From: Clostridiales bacterium | Lineage (GTDB): Bacteria; Bacillota; Clostridia; Oscillospirales; Oscillospiraceae | Direction of reading: 5' to 3' | NCBI GenBank assembly: GCA_019423635.1 | Contig: JAHZBA010000005.1 | Coordinates: 9,679 to 73,678, forward strand | Length of the DNA stretch: 64,000 nucleotides | Shown: positions 1 through 8,423 of the stretch, piece after piece | How positions within the stretch are numbered: position 1 is the first letter of the stretch | Layout: each line of letters opens with the position of its first letter | The notes under the pieces: generated by a model | Seen by the model: only the letters and a program-made list of their open reading frames with translations | Databases searched by the model: none | Told to the model about the DNA's origin: nothing | Made by a program: the position numbers and the translations under genes

Positions 1-2
1 AC

Positions 3-1580
3 GGGAAGGACATTCCCTATTTTGAGACGCTGAAAAAGAAGATTGCCAACGGCGAAGATCTCACCAGCGCCTCCAGCCGTCAGATTCGGGATCAGGCCTA
101 TATGGACGTGCTCCAGGACAAGATCGACGAGAAGTTCGGCACGCTGGAGGACGGCAAGAGCAAGCTGATCGTCAGCGACGCCAACGACGACGCCCACAGC
201 GGCTATAAGGGCATCCAGCTCCAGTTCACCTCCGGGCAGAAGGGCTCCTCCTTCCTCATCGCCGGCGACAAGGCCAAGGCCATGGGTCTGGGGGACACGG
301 GCACCGCCAGCTATCTCAGCACCAACAGGACCCTGAAGGACCTGGGAATTCTCAGCGATCTGACGCCGGAGATGACCAAGGACGCCGACGGAAAGGACGT
401 CCCCAAGACCGACGACAACGGCAGGCAGCTCTATGCCTTCACCCTCAACGGCGTGAAGATCGGGGAGTTCACCGAGGACACCAGTCTGAATACCATCCTC
501 AATCAGATCAACGGCAACAAGGACGCCGGCGTCAATGTGAGCTACTCCAAGACCACCAACGAGTTCACCTTCACCGCCAAGGAGACCGGCAAGGCCGGAA
601 AGATCGACTTCGGCGACGGTTTGGCCAAGAAGCTCTTCCAGTCCTATGACGGCAAGTTTGAGGCGGGCCAGGACGCCATCTTCAGCGCCACTGTCAACGG
701 CTCGGAGATGAAGGAGATCACCCGGAGCTCCAACACCATAGACATGGACGGCATGACGGTGAACCTGAAGGGCACCTTCGGCTACAATGCCGACGGTACG
801 CGGGATACCACCGCCGAGGCGGTCACCTTCTCCTCCAGCGCCGACTCCGACAAGATTGTGGACGCCATCAAGTCCATGGTCAACGACTACAACGAGATGG
901 CCAAGGAGATCAAGGAGGCCTATTCCACCCTGCCGCTGCAGCGGAGCAACGGGCGCTACTATGAGCCTTTGACGGACGAGGATATGGAGGACATGTCCGA
1001 GACCGCCATTGAGAACTGGAACAACAACGCCAAGGTGGGCATCCTCTTCGGCGACCAGGACCTGCGGAGTCTCTACCAGCGCATGACCCAGGCCATCTCC
1101 ATGACCGGTGCTGACGGCGCGGATCTGAAGGCCGCGGGCATCACTGTCAACTACTCCAACGGCCTGACCACCCTGGCCTTTGATGAGAACAAGCTGCGCT
1201 CCACCTTGGAGACCGATCCGGACAAGGTGGCGGACATCTTCACCAAGACCACGGACACCGGCTCTGCCACCAAGGGCTTCCTCCAGGCGCTGAAGGAGCC
1301 CCTGGACCTCTACGGCAAGGCCGAGGGCGTCAACCTGAGCACCGGCACCAAGGGCGTTCTGGTGAACAAGGCCGGCCATCCCCTGGCCAGCAGCACCATG
1401 TACAACAACACCATCCAGCAGCAGCTGGACAAGATCGATCAGGAGATCGAGAAGTGGCAGGACAAGATGTCCGACCGGGTGGATTACTACACCAACAAGT
1501 TCAGTCAGCTGGAGCAGCTGATTGCACAGATGAATTCCCAGAGTTCCACGCTTTCCGGGCTGATGGGCAACATGGGTTAA
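3..1580 (+). CDS. fliD: Flagellar hook-associated protein 2 (filament cap), 5' end outside window
   Basis: The reading frame is open from base 3, so the gene begins upstream; 525 codons are visible and the first ATG in the window (102) is internal. FliD forms the cap at the filament tip and folds incoming flagellin. The visible part holds the variable central domains and the C-terminal FliD_C region. The C-terminus is the usual coiled-coil end (IDQEIEKWQDKMSDRVDYY, then a Q/S-rich tail ending in GLMGNMG) that packs in the filament channel. The segment TPEMTKDADGKDVPKTDDNG near residue 120 resembles the DxDG-type units seen in FlgK and FlgL of this window. fliS and a FliT-like gene follow on the same strand, the usual fliD-fliS-fliT order. 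The family call is firm; the missing N-terminal D0 domain cannot be judged. Confidence 0.95.
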   Translation, partial: GKDIPYFETLKKKIANGEDLTSASSRQIRDQAYMDVLQDKIDEKFGTLEDGKSKLIVSDANDDAHSGYKGIQLQFTSGQKGSSFLIAGDKAKAMGLGDTGTASYLSTNRTLKDLGILSDLTPEMTKDADGKDVPKTDDNGRQLYAFTLNGVKIGEFTEDTSLNTILNQINGNKDAGVNVSYSKTTNEFTFTAKETGKAGKIDFGDGLAKKLFQSYDGKFEAGQDAIFSATVNGSEMKEITRSSNTIDMDGMTVNLKGTFGYNADGTRDTTAEAVTFSSSADSDKIVDAIKSMVNDYNEMAKEIKEAYSTLPLQRSNGRYYEPLTDEDMEDMSETAIENWNNNAKVGILFGDQDLRSLYQRMTQAISMTGADGADLKAAGITVNYSNGLTTLAFDENKLRSTLETDPDKVADIFTKTTDTGSATKGFLQALKEPLDLYGKAEGVNLSTGTKGVLVNKAGHPLASSTMYNNTIQQQLDKIDQEIEKWQDKMSDRVDYYTNKFSQLEQLIAQMNSQSSTLSGLMGNMG

Positions 1581-1715
1581 TCGTAAAGCGATTCCCGCCC
1601 GGCGGCAAAGAGACAGGATATGCGTACCGCACCGCGGATGGAAACGAGGCCGCGGTGCGGAGAATGAAAGGAAGAGCCGTGCCGGGCACGGGGAAGGGGC
1701 GGTGAGCAGACGGCA
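1581..1715. other. fliD-fliS intergenic region with stem-loop
   Basis: No gene is seen in these 135 bases. An imperfect inverted repeat (GCACCGCGG with GCCGCGGTGC around 1628-1658) could form a stem-loop. It has no T-run, so it looks like an RNA processing or stability element within an operon, not a terminator. A purine-rich GGGAAGGGGCGG lies upstream of the fliS ATG. Confidence 0.4.
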
Positions 1716-2093
1716 ATGGATAGCAGAGGCTACCAACAGTACAAGGAGCAGTCCATCAACACCATGACGCAGGGAGAGCTGCTGCTGTTACTGTACGACG
1801 AACTGATTAAGCGGCTGACTCAGGCCGAGCTGGCCTTGAACAAGGAAAATTATCCGATGTTTGAGGGGGCTGTGCAGCGGGCAATTGACATCATCCATTA
1901 CCTGGACGATACGCTGGATAAGCAGTATCCCATCAGCGCAAACCTGACGCAGCTCTATGAGTATTTCACCTATGAGCTGGGCCGGGTGAAGATCGGACGC
2001 CGCAGTGAGCCGCTGAGCCATGTAAAATCCATGGCAGGGGAGCTGCGGGATGCCTTCCGCGAGGCGCAAAAGAACGGAGAGTCCGGAAAGTAG
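1716..2093 (+). CDS. fliS: Flagellin export chaperone FliS
   Basis: FliS binds the C-terminus of newly made flagellin in the cytoplasm, keeps it unpolymerised and hands it to the FlhA export gate. The 125-residue product has normal family length and the typical N-terminus (YQQYKEQSINTMTQGELLLL), followed by the LLYDELIKRLTQAE helix and a helical bundle; the last 15 residues are polar. It lies 135 bases after fliD and 9 bases before the FliT-like gene, so all three are probably co-transcribed. Confidence 0.95.
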   Translation: MDSRGYQQYKEQSINTMTQGELLLLLYDELIKRLTQAELALNKENYPMFEGAVQRAIDIIHYLDDTLDKQYPISANLTQLYEYFTYELGRVKIGRRSEPLSHVKSMAGELRDAFREAQKNGESGK

Positions 2094-2102
2094 GGAAGCG
2101 GG

Positions 2103-2489
2103 ATGACGTCATCGACACTGCTGGACGCACAGGTTCAGACCAAACGGATGTACAACGCGCTGTCAGAGACCATGGACCTCACCCGCCAGCTGGCGGAGGC
2201 CCTGGACCGGGACGACCAGGTGGCGGTTCAGCTGCTGGTGTCCATGCGGGAAGAACCCATCAAGATTCTCCGCCAGGTCCAGCAGGCGCTGAAGCAGCAG
2301 CGGGAGGCCCTGGCGGGGGCAGATGGCCGAAGGCTTGCACAGCTCCTGGGCGGGGAGGCTCCGGAGACCCAGGAGGAGCAGCCGCTGGCCGCCCAGGTGG
2401 GCATCAACAGGCGCCTGCTGCAGCAGCTTCAGGAGCTGGATAAGAATGTGAACCGCAAGCTGACCCGGGAAAAATCCATCTATCAGTGA
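2103..2489 (+). CDS. FliT/FlgN-like flagellar chaperone (by context)
   Basis: The 128-residue protein is entirely helical and charged, rich in Gln, Leu and Arg. A central gap (about residues 70-95) is predicted to be loop, splitting it into two helical hairpins, as in small export chaperones. Sequence identity to FliT is not obvious; the call rests on size, helical character and position directly after fliD-fliS, where FliT normally sits. FliT binds FliD and the export ATPase complex. It could instead be a FlgN-like protein or an unknown flagellar-locus protein. The ATG is 9 bases after the fliS stop. No terminator in the + direction follows. Confidence 0.6.
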   Translation: MTSSTLLDAQVQTKRMYNALSETMDLTRQLAEALDRDDQVAVQLLVSMREEPIKILRQVQQALKQQREALAGADGRRLAQLLGGEAPETQEEQPLAAQVGINRRLLQQLQELDKNVNRKLTREKSIYQ

Positions 2490-2504
2490 ACGTATTTTTC
2501 ATAC

Positions 2505-2539
2505 AAAAAAGAACATCGGCCCGGTTCGGGCCGATGTTC
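2505..2539 (-). terminator. Rho-independent terminator of the C39-like peptidase gene
   Basis: A perfect 13-bp stem (GAACATCGGCCCG, loop GTT, then its complement) lies at 2511-2539. On the minus strand it is followed by six T (A-run at 2505-2510), just downstream of the minus-strand stop at 2558. On the plus strand there is no T-run, so it would end the fliS operon poorly. Confidence 0.85.
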
Positions 2540-2557
2540 GGACGTCCGTGATGCCCA

Positions 2558-3508
2558 TCAGGTCAGCGGCTCGTCGGAGAGGACCCAGAGGGGCCCGCCG
2601 TTGGCGGTGCTGGAGGAGAGCTCGTCCAGAATCAGCTGAGGGTCCCACTCCATCAGACTGCGCTCTTTGCTGTTGGGGTCCGCCACCAGGATGGAACCGC
2701 TGAGGGTGGTGCCCCGCAGCAGGATGAAGTGGCCGCTTTTGGTGAAGTGGCCGGGGCCCATGAGGGCGACCAGCATATGGTTGGCCAGCAGCGCGTCCTG
2801 AATGGCCTCCACGGTGAATTCCGGGATCGGCGCTGCCGTCAGGCCGAAGGCCTCTGCGGCGCCGCCGACGATGGAGAGATAGGAGCCGTTGGCCTTGGCC
2901 CAGTGGCCGTGCTTCACCGCCCATTGGGCCATCTGCGCGGGGTCGGATTCCGTCTCCGTCATGCTGGACACCGCCATGGCCATGGCCGCCGGCCCGCAGC
3001 CGTAGCCGCTGATGGGGTCGCTGCCGTAGAGCTGGGAGGCCCAAGGCTCCTCTCCCTGGTTGAAGTAGACCACCGGGACAATGCCGCCGGTGAGAACCTC
3101 CCGGCCGTCCCGGATCTCCAGCTCTGTAATGGCCGGATCGGTGATGGTCTGGTCGCTGAGGAGCTCCGGTTCGCCGGCCTCCTGGCGTTCGGACGGGTCG
3201 TCGGAGCTCCGGGGAGCGGTCAGGCGGTCCCAGGTTTCGCCGCAGGCGTCCCCGAACTCGGAGAGCTTTTCGGCGGCGTAGCTGCCGCAGGCCGTGGCGG
3301 ACTCCGCAATGGTGCGGGCGGCGGACTGCGCGGCGGTCTGTACGGTGCGGACGCCCTGACGGACCGGTTCGGTGATTTGGATGTAGAGAGGCCGGTTGAA
3401 GAAATAAAGGGCGGTCAGTTCTGCTCCGCCAATGCACAAAAGTGCCAGCAAGGCCAGGATGCAGAGATTCCGGCCCCGTTTTCCGTTTGAATTGTTCAAA
3501 AGCCGCAT
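2558..3508 (-). CDS. Membrane-anchored C39-like cysteine peptidase
   Basis: The 316-residue protein has a basic N-terminus, one hydrophobic segment (about residues 14-37, signal anchor or signal peptide), a low-complexity linker to about residue 140 and a C-terminal peptidase_C39_2-like domain. The catalytic set is visible: Gln151 (VVYFNQGEEPW), Cys171 (GYGCGPAAMAM), His260 (SGHFILLRG) and Asp277 (LVADPNSKE). Members are extracytoplasmic cysteine peptidases or acyltransferases of uncertain substrate. A frame extends to 3637 but would overlap the divergent gene and its own promoter. A strong sigma-A promoter at 3534-3561 places the start at ATG 3508, or at TTG 3499, which is better spaced from GAGGGAG. 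It is a single-gene unit with its own terminator. Confidence 0.8.
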   Translation of the reverse strand: MRLLNNSNGKRGRNLCILALLALLCIGGAELTALYFFNRPLYIQITEPVRQGVRTVQTAAQSAARTIAESATACGSYAAEKLSEFGDACGETWDRLTAPRSSDDPSERQEAGEPELLSDQTITDPAITELEIRDGREVLTGGIVPVVYFNQGEEPWASQLYGSDPISGYGCGPAAMAMAVSSMTETESDPAQMAQWAVKHGHWAKANGSYLSIVGGAAEAFGLTAAPIPEFTVEAIQDALLANHMLVALMGPGHFTKSGHFILLRGTTLSGSILVADPNSKERSLMEWDPQLILDELSSSTANGGPLWVLSDEPLT

Positions 3509-3533
3509 CTCCCTCTGCAGTGTCGCTGAGATT

Positions 3534-3561
3534 ATTATAGCAAATTTCTCCCGCATTGCAA
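3534..3561 (-). promoter_or_regulatory. Sigma-A promoter of the C39-like peptidase gene
   Basis: On the minus strand TTGCAA (3556-3561), a 16-base spacer and a perfect TATAAT (3534-3539) stand about 26 bases before the ATG at 3508. The region is shared with the divergent ABC ATPase gene that starts at 3614. Confidence 0.8.
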
Positions 3562-3613
3562 GGGGGGGCCTCGGGGGAGCCGGAAGAGATCCGTATGAAT
3601 AGGAGCACAGCGT

Positions 3614-4354
3614 ATGCCCACCATCAAACTGGAACATGTGTCAAAATACTATAAGATCAGCAGGCGGGAGCGGCATAGACGGATTGGGGACAAGCGCTAT
3701 GAGACCGGCGTGGAGAATGTGGATCTCACCATTGAGCAGGGAGATTTCGTGTTTCTCATCGGCAGCAGCGGCGCGGGCAAGAGCACGCTGCTGAATCTGA
3801 TTTCCGGACGGCTGAAGCCGGATCGGGGAACGGTCTATCTGGGCAGCATGAATCTCTCCAAGCTGATCCGCTGGAGCCACAACCAGGCGACGGTGATGTT
3901 CGGCCGGGTATGGCAGGAGCACAGCCTGATCCGGAAGATGACGGTGGCAGAGAACCTGCTGCTGGCGGCCCGGGTGGGGAAGGGCCGCTTTGAGACGAAT
4001 CTGCAGATGCAGATTCGGGTGCAGAAAGTGCTGGGACTGGTGGGCATGGCCCGGGCCGGGGCGAAGTACCCTGCGGAGCTGTCCGTGGGGGAGTGCCGCC
4101 GGGTGGAGCTTGCCCGGGCACTGGTGAACAGCCCCCCCATTCTGGTGCTGGATGAGATCACGGCCAACCTGGACGATGACAATATCTGGGATATCTTTCA
4201 TCTTCTGACAGAGATCAACCGCAAGGGCACCACGGTGATTATGGCCACCCATGCCAGCCAGTATGTGAACATCATGCACCGCCGGGTGATTACCCTGGTG
4301 GACGGACGGGTCTTTGGAGATGTCAAAAAAGGCAGATACGGCGATGTTGTTTAG
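3614..4354 (+). CDS. FtsE-like ABC transporter ATP-binding protein without a permease partner
   Basis: A 246-residue single ABC ATPase of the FtsE/LolD type. Walker A is GSSGAGKST (50-58), the signature is LSVGE (156-160) in place of LSGGE, Walker B is ILVLDE (176-181), and the H-loop is MATHAS near 215. The insertion RRERHRRIGDKR (17-28) in the first strand region makes the N-terminus unusually basic. FtsE works with membrane FtsX to activate peptidoglycan hydrolases, but no ftsX is adjacent; the next gene is a chemoreceptor. AGGAG lies 8 bases before the ATG. The residue after the Walker B aspartate is Glu, so ATPase activity is likely. It may pair with an FtsX elsewhere or have another partner. 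Confidence 0.8.
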   Translation: MPTIKLEHVSKYYKISRRERHRRIGDKRYETGVENVDLTIEQGDFVFLIGSSGAGKSTLLNLISGRLKPDRGTVYLGSMNLSKLIRWSHNQATVMFGRVWQEHSLIRKMTVAENLLLAARVGKGRFETNLQMQIRVQKVLGLVGMARAGAKYPAELSVGECRRVELARALVNSPPILVLDEITANLDDDNIWDIFHLLTEINRKGTTVIMATHASQYVNIMHRRVITLVDGRVFGDVKKGRYGDVV

Positions 4355-4375
4355 GAAGAATCTGAGGATTCTCTC

Positions 4376-4404
4376 TTGACCAACAGAGCCGATTGATATA
4401 GAAT
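4376..4404 (+). promoter_or_regulatory. Sigma-A-type promoter of the chemoreceptor gene
   Basis: TTGACC (4376-4381), 17 bases and TAGAAT (4399-4404) each match the sigma-A consensus at five of six bases. A sigma-28-like -10 element GCCGATTG (4388-4395) lies inside the spacer, but no TAAA-like -35 is found 15 bases upstream, so sigma-28 use is doubtful. Confidence 0.6.
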
Positions 4405-4465
4405 GTAAAATAATGAAGAGCCTGTAATTGCGACAAATCAACAAGGGACAGAGGAGGAGAGCACC

Positions 4466-6268
4466 ATGCTCAAGAACATGAAAATCAAGAAGAGCCTGAT
4501 CCTGGGGTTCGGCACCACCATTCTGGTTTCGGCAATTATCATCATTGTCGCCCTGTTTATGTTGGTGTCCCAGAGCAATCGTTATCAGAAGATCCTCAAT
4601 GAGGAAGTTCAGGCCACACAGCTGATTACAGAGTGCCGTCTGAATGCGAATATCGCCGCCCGTCTGGTCCGGAATATGGCTCTGACCCCCGGTGATTCCG
4701 GCAATGCCTCTTTGCAGAGCCGGGCGGAAGAGGTCCTGACCGAGATGAACGAGAAGATGAAGACGCTGGAAACGGTCTATCCGCTGGATGATAACGGGCT
4801 CACGGAATACTCTGCCGCGGTCACCGCGTGGGAAAATGAGCTGCCCGACATTATTACAGCCATCAACCGCGGCGACGGGGAGCGGGCCATTGATCTGATC
4901 CGCAACCAGTGCACGCCTCAGCTGAATACCATGACGGAGATTGCCCAGAGGCTGGGCACGAATCTGGCTACGGAGCAGGCGCACGCCATTGAGGTGCAGC
5001 AAAAGAGCGTGGTCATTGCCACCATCATTGTGATTGTTGTGATGGTTGTTGCCACCATTCTGGTACTTATGATGAACCTCGGCATCATCAAGAGCATTGT
5101 GCGTCCCGTGGAGCAGGTCCGCACGGCGCTGGTGGGCTTCAGTGAGGGCAACCTGGAGATCCCTGTGGACTATGAGAGCAAGAACGAGCTGGGCGATATG
5201 TGCCATGCCTTGCGTACCAGTCAGCACGTCCTCTCCGGGGTCATCGGCGATATCTGCCGGCTGCTGGAGGAGATGGGCAACGGCAACTTCGATGTCCGGA
5301 GTAAGGATACGACGATGTATGTGGGTGCCCTGGCGTCTGTGCTGACCTCCATCCGCGCCATCAACCACAACCTCAGCGATACCCTGGCCCAGATCACCCT
5401 GAGCGCCGAGCAGGTGGCTGCCGGTGCCGAGCAGGTGTCCACCGGTGCCCAGGCTCTGGCCCAGGGCGCGACCGAGCAGGCCAGCGCCGTGGAGGAGCTG
5501 TCCGCCACCATTGCCGAGATTTCCAGCAATTCCCAGAAGAACGCCCAGAACAGCGAGGCTGCGGCCGCTCACTCTCAGGACGCCGGCCAGAGCCTGAACG
5601 AGAGCTCCCAGTACATGGGACAGATGGTCTCCGCCATGGAGAAGATCTCCGAGTCCTCCTCCGAGATCGGCAAGATCATTGATACCATCGAGAACATTGC
5701 CTTCCAGACCAACATCCTGGCGCTGAACGCCGCCGTGGAGGCTGCCCGGGCCGGCTCTGCCGGTAAGGGCTTCGCCGTGGTGGCTGATGAAGTGCGGAAT
5801 CTGGCCTCCAAGTCCGATCAGGCCGCCAAGGCCACCAAGGACCTCATTGACCGTTCCATCAACTCCGTGAAGGAGGGCAGCGAGATTGTCAAGCGCGTGT
5901 CTGACTCTCTCCAGGCCACCAGTGAGCGTGCCGGCATGGTCGTGGCCGCTGTGGAGCAGATTACCAAGGCCGCCGAGGAGGAGTCTGAGGCCATCGCCCA
6001 GGTGACGGAGGGCATTGACCAGATCTCCAGCGTGGTGCAGACCAACTCCGCCACCAGCGAGGAGTCCGCTGCCGCCAGCGAGGAGCTCAGCAGCCAGGCC
6101 GCGCTCATCAAGGAACTGATGACCAGGTTCCGCCTGCGCAATACCGGCGATTCCTACAACGCATTGCCGGCCGCCGGTCCCTCTTACAGCAGCCCGGCTT
6201 CCGGATCTGATTCTGCCGACTATGACGCGGGCTACAGCGGCGGTTCCGTGGACTTCAGCAAGTACTAA
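4466..6268 (+). CDS. Methyl-accepting chemotaxis protein
   Basis: A 600-residue membrane chemoreceptor that senses outside or at the membrane and controls CheA kinase. In order: TM1 (about 13-36), a roughly 140-residue four-helix ligand domain (4HB_MCP type), TM2 (about 175-200), a HAMP linker (about 200-270), then the signalling coiled coil. The invariant hairpin tip is present near residues 400-445 (IENIAFQTNILALNAAVEAA, GKGFAVVADEVRNLA). Q/E pairs in the flanking helices are likely methylation sites for CheR and CheB, whose genes lie at 18-20 kb. There is no C-terminal CheR-binding pentapeptide; the tail is Ser/Gly/Tyr rich. The ligand is unknown. The ribosome site is AGGAGGAG, 7 bases before the ATG. 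Confidence 0.95.
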   Translation: MLKNMKIKKSLILGFGTTILVSAIIIIVALFMLVSQSNRYQKILNEEVQATQLITECRLNANIAARLVRNMALTPGDSGNASLQSRAEEVLTEMNEKMKTLETVYPLDDNGLTEYSAAVTAWENELPDIITAINRGDGERAIDLIRNQCTPQLNTMTEIAQRLGTNLATEQAHAIEVQQKSVVIATIIVIVVMVVATILVLMMNLGIIKSIVRPVEQVRTALVGFSEGNLEIPVDYESKNELGDMCHALRTSQHVLSGVIGDICRLLEEMGNGNFDVRSKDTTMYVGALASVLTSIRAINHNLSDTLAQITLSAEQVAAGAEQVSTGAQALAQGATEQASAVEELSATIAEISSNSQKNAQNSEAAAAHSQDAGQSLNESSQYMGQMVSAMEKISESSSEIGKIIDTIENIAFQTNILALNAAVEAARAGSAGKGFAVVADEVRNLASKSDQAAKATKDLIDRSINSVKEGSEIVKRVSDSLQATSERAGMVVAAVEQITKAAEEESEAIAQVTEGIDQISSVVQTNSATSEESAAASEELSSQAALIKELMTRFRLRNTGDSYNALPAAGPSYSSPASGSDSADYDAGYSGGSVDFSKY

Positions 6269-6335
6269 TCCCTGAGACCGGAGAACTCATCGCAGGATGA
6301 TGTTCTCCCTGCGACGGAAGATATTCCGCAGTCTG

Positions 6336-6382
6336 CCTGCCAGAAGGCGGTTTTAACACCACCTTCTGGCAGGTTTATCTTG
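6336..6382 (+). terminator. Terminator after the chemoreceptor gene
   Basis: CCTGCCAGAAGG (6336-6347) pairs with CCTTCTGGCAGG (6362-6373) around a 14-base loop, followed by a T-rich stretch (TTTATCTTGTCTTT). It lies about 70 bases after the chemoreceptor stop. Confidence 0.75.
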
Positions 6383-6425
6383 TCTTTGATGTCTTGAGTC
6401 CGGATCGGGCGGAAGGAGGGTAACC

Positions 6426-8408
6426 ATGGAGTACAAAGTGCAGGACAGCGACATGATCTATGCCCTGGACATCGGCACCCGCAGTGTGGTAGGCATTGTG
6501 GGCAGAGCCGATGGGGATCGTTTCCGGGTTCTGGATCTGGAGATGGCGGAGCATAGAAACCGGGCCATGGTGGACGGTCAGATCGACAATATCCGCCAGG
6601 TGGCGGAGCTGGCCCGCACCGTGACAAGTCAGCTGGAGGAGCGGCTGGGCGTTCAGCTGTGCCGTGTCTGTGTGGCCGCCGCCGGGCGGGCCCTGCGGAC
6701 CAAGAGCGGCACATTTTCCATGGAGATCAATGAGGAGGAGTCCCTGAACGCCGAGCAGATCAGCCGGCTGGAGGCCGGAGCGGTCTCCAATGCGGAGGAG
6801 ATGCTCCAGAAGGAGGATGAGGAGGGGCGCCAGCAGTTTTTCCTGGTGGGCTATACCGTGGCCCAGTACCGTCTGGATAACTATCCGCTGACCACGCTGC
6901 AAAACCACAGCGGCCGTCAGGCGGAGGTGGACGTGGTGGCGACCTTCCTGCCCGGAGAGGTGGTGGAGAGTCTCTACGCCTCCATGCGGGCGGCGGAGCT
7001 GCAGGTGGCCAGCATGACTCTGGAGCCCATTGCGGCCATGAACGCCGCCATTCCGGCGGAGCTGCGGCTTTTAAATCTGGCGCTGGTGGATATCGGCGCG
7101 GGCACCACGGATATCGCCGTGTGCCGGGATGGCAGTGTGGTGGGCTATACCATGGCCACCATCGCCGGCGACGAGATGACGGAGGCCATCATGCGGGCCT
7201 TCCTGGTGGATTTCGCCACGGCAGAGGAGATCAAGCGAAACCTGCAGGAGGAGGGTGAGGTGACCTACCGGGACATCCTGGGGCTGGAAAACACCATCAC
7301 CTGCCAGGAGGTGTTTGCCGTCATTCAGCAGCCCATGGACCGGCTGGCGGAGGCCATTGCCGAGCAGGTGACCCAGCTCAACAGCGGCGCGCCCTCGGCG
7401 GTGTTCCTGGCCGGCGGAGGCAGCAAGCTCAGCGGTCTGCGGGAGAAGGTGGCGGCCCACCTGAAAATGGATCTTCGCCGGGTGGCCATTGCCGGCAACA
7501 ACTTTGCCAAGAGCGCCTTTTCCGACAGCGTGAATCTGGAGAATCCGGAGTATGCCACCCCTCTGGGCATTGCGGTCTCCGCGGGGCTCAGCCTGTTGAA
7601 CGACAGCTATGTGGTCACCCTCAACGGGGAGAATGCCAAGCTCTTCCGCAGCGGTGTTTTGACCCTGCGGGATATCCTGCTGATGAATGGCTACACCTAT
7701 GCCGACATGCTGGGCCGCTCCGGAAAGAGCCTGAATCTCACCCTGGACGGCAAGCATCTGCTGCTGCGGGGTGAGCCCTTCACCCCTGCGATTTTGAAGG
7801 TGAACGAGGAAGACGCCGCATTGACCACCCTGGTTCGGGCCGGAGACCGGATCGTGTTCACACCGGCACGCCCCGGAAAGGATGCGGAAGCCTGTCTGGG
7901 AGAGGTGTTGGGCAGCGGCTTCTCCGGCCGGGTTCTGGTGAATAACCGGGAGGTCCCCTTAACCACACCCCTGTGTCAGGGCGACGTGATTCTGACGCTG
8001 GACGGTACGCCGCGCCCCACGGTGCCGGAGGCCCCCGCACAGCCCCGGGAGACCCCGGAGGCCCCGGTGGAACGGGAGCGGGTGGCGCCGCGGCCGGAAG
8101 CGGAGGAATTGAGACCGGCGGCGCAGGCACCTGCAAAGACCCAGGCGCCCCCGCAGCCGGCTGCGCAGGAACCGCGTCCGCCGGCACCGGCAGGCGGCAG
8201 GCGGCTGGAGGTGATGCTCAATGGCAAGCCTCTGGTGCTGTCCGGCAAGGAGAGCGGTCTGCCCTATTACCTGATGGATCTGCTGCAGTACTCCGGCCTG
8301 GACTTCGACCGGCTGGAGCGGCCTGTCCGGATTGAGGTCAATGGTGTGGAGTGCGGCTTCCGGCAGCTGTTGAAGAACCACGATACAGTGACCATTCGCT
8401 GTGAGTAA
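6426..8408 (+). CDS. FtsA/PilM-like actin-family ATPase with long C-terminal extension
   Basis: A 660-residue protein. Residues 1 to about 390 are an FtsA-type actin fold: phosphate-1 loop YALDIGTRSVVGIVG, an SHS2-like region, phosphate-2 loop LVDIGAGTTDIAV and adenosine loop VFLAGGGSKLSGL. FtsA proper is about 400-420 residues and ends in a membrane amphipathic helix. Here about 270 residues follow: three similar segments of about 30 residues with an [IV]xVN-x-L-x-GD pattern (near 455-480, 500-525 and 630-660), with a Pro/Ala/Glu-rich linker (about 530-590) before the last. These look like small beta-grasp-type modules; that is inference. No ftsZ or ftsQ is nearby. The next gene is a lysine-rich membrane protein 15 bases downstream. 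It may be a division-related or envelope scaffold ATPase distinct from canonical FtsA. Confidence 0.75.
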   Translation: MEYKVQDSDMIYALDIGTRSVVGIVGRADGDRFRVLDLEMAEHRNRAMVDGQIDNIRQVAELARTVTSQLEERLGVQLCRVCVAAAGRALRTKSGTFSMEINEEESLNAEQISRLEAGAVSNAEEMLQKEDEEGRQQFFLVGYTVAQYRLDNYPLTTLQNHSGRQAEVDVVATFLPGEVVESLYASMRAAELQVASMTLEPIAAMNAAIPAELRLLNLALVDIGAGTTDIAVCRDGSVVGYTMATIAGDEMTEAIMRAFLVDFATAEEIKRNLQEEGEVTYRDILGLENTITCQEVFAVIQQPMDRLAEAIAEQVTQLNSGAPSAVFLAGGGSKLSGLREKVAAHLKMDLRRVAIAGNNFAKSAFSDSVNLENPEYATPLGIAVSAGLSLLNDSYVVTLNGENAKLFRSGVLTLRDILLMNGYTYADMLGRSGKSLNLTLDGKHLLLRGEPFTPAILKVNEEDAALTTLVRAGDRIVFTPARPGKDAEACLGEVLGSGFSGRVLVNNREVPLTTPLCQGDVILTLDGTPRPTVPEAPAQPRETPEAPVERERVAPRPEAEELRPAAQAPAKTQAPPQPAAQEPRPPAPAGGRRLEVMLNGKPLVLSGKESGLPYYLMDLLQYSGLDFDRLERPVRIEVNGVECGFRQLLKNHDTVTIRCE

Positions 8409-8423
8409 AATGAGGTGTGAGCG

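Noticed and set aside
1454..1716. Small frames on both strands between fliD and fliS
   Set aside because: They overlap fliD or lack ribosome sites and show no recognisable sequence.
4388..4395. Sigma-28 -10 element GCCGATTG before the chemoreceptor
   Set aside because: The -35 position 15 bases upstream reads TTCT, which does not fit; the sigma-A promoter at the same place is better.
3641..5572. A 643-codon minus-strand frame across the ABC ATPase and chemoreceptor
   Set aside because: No motifs or ribosome site; it covers parts of two clear + strand genes and the gap between them.
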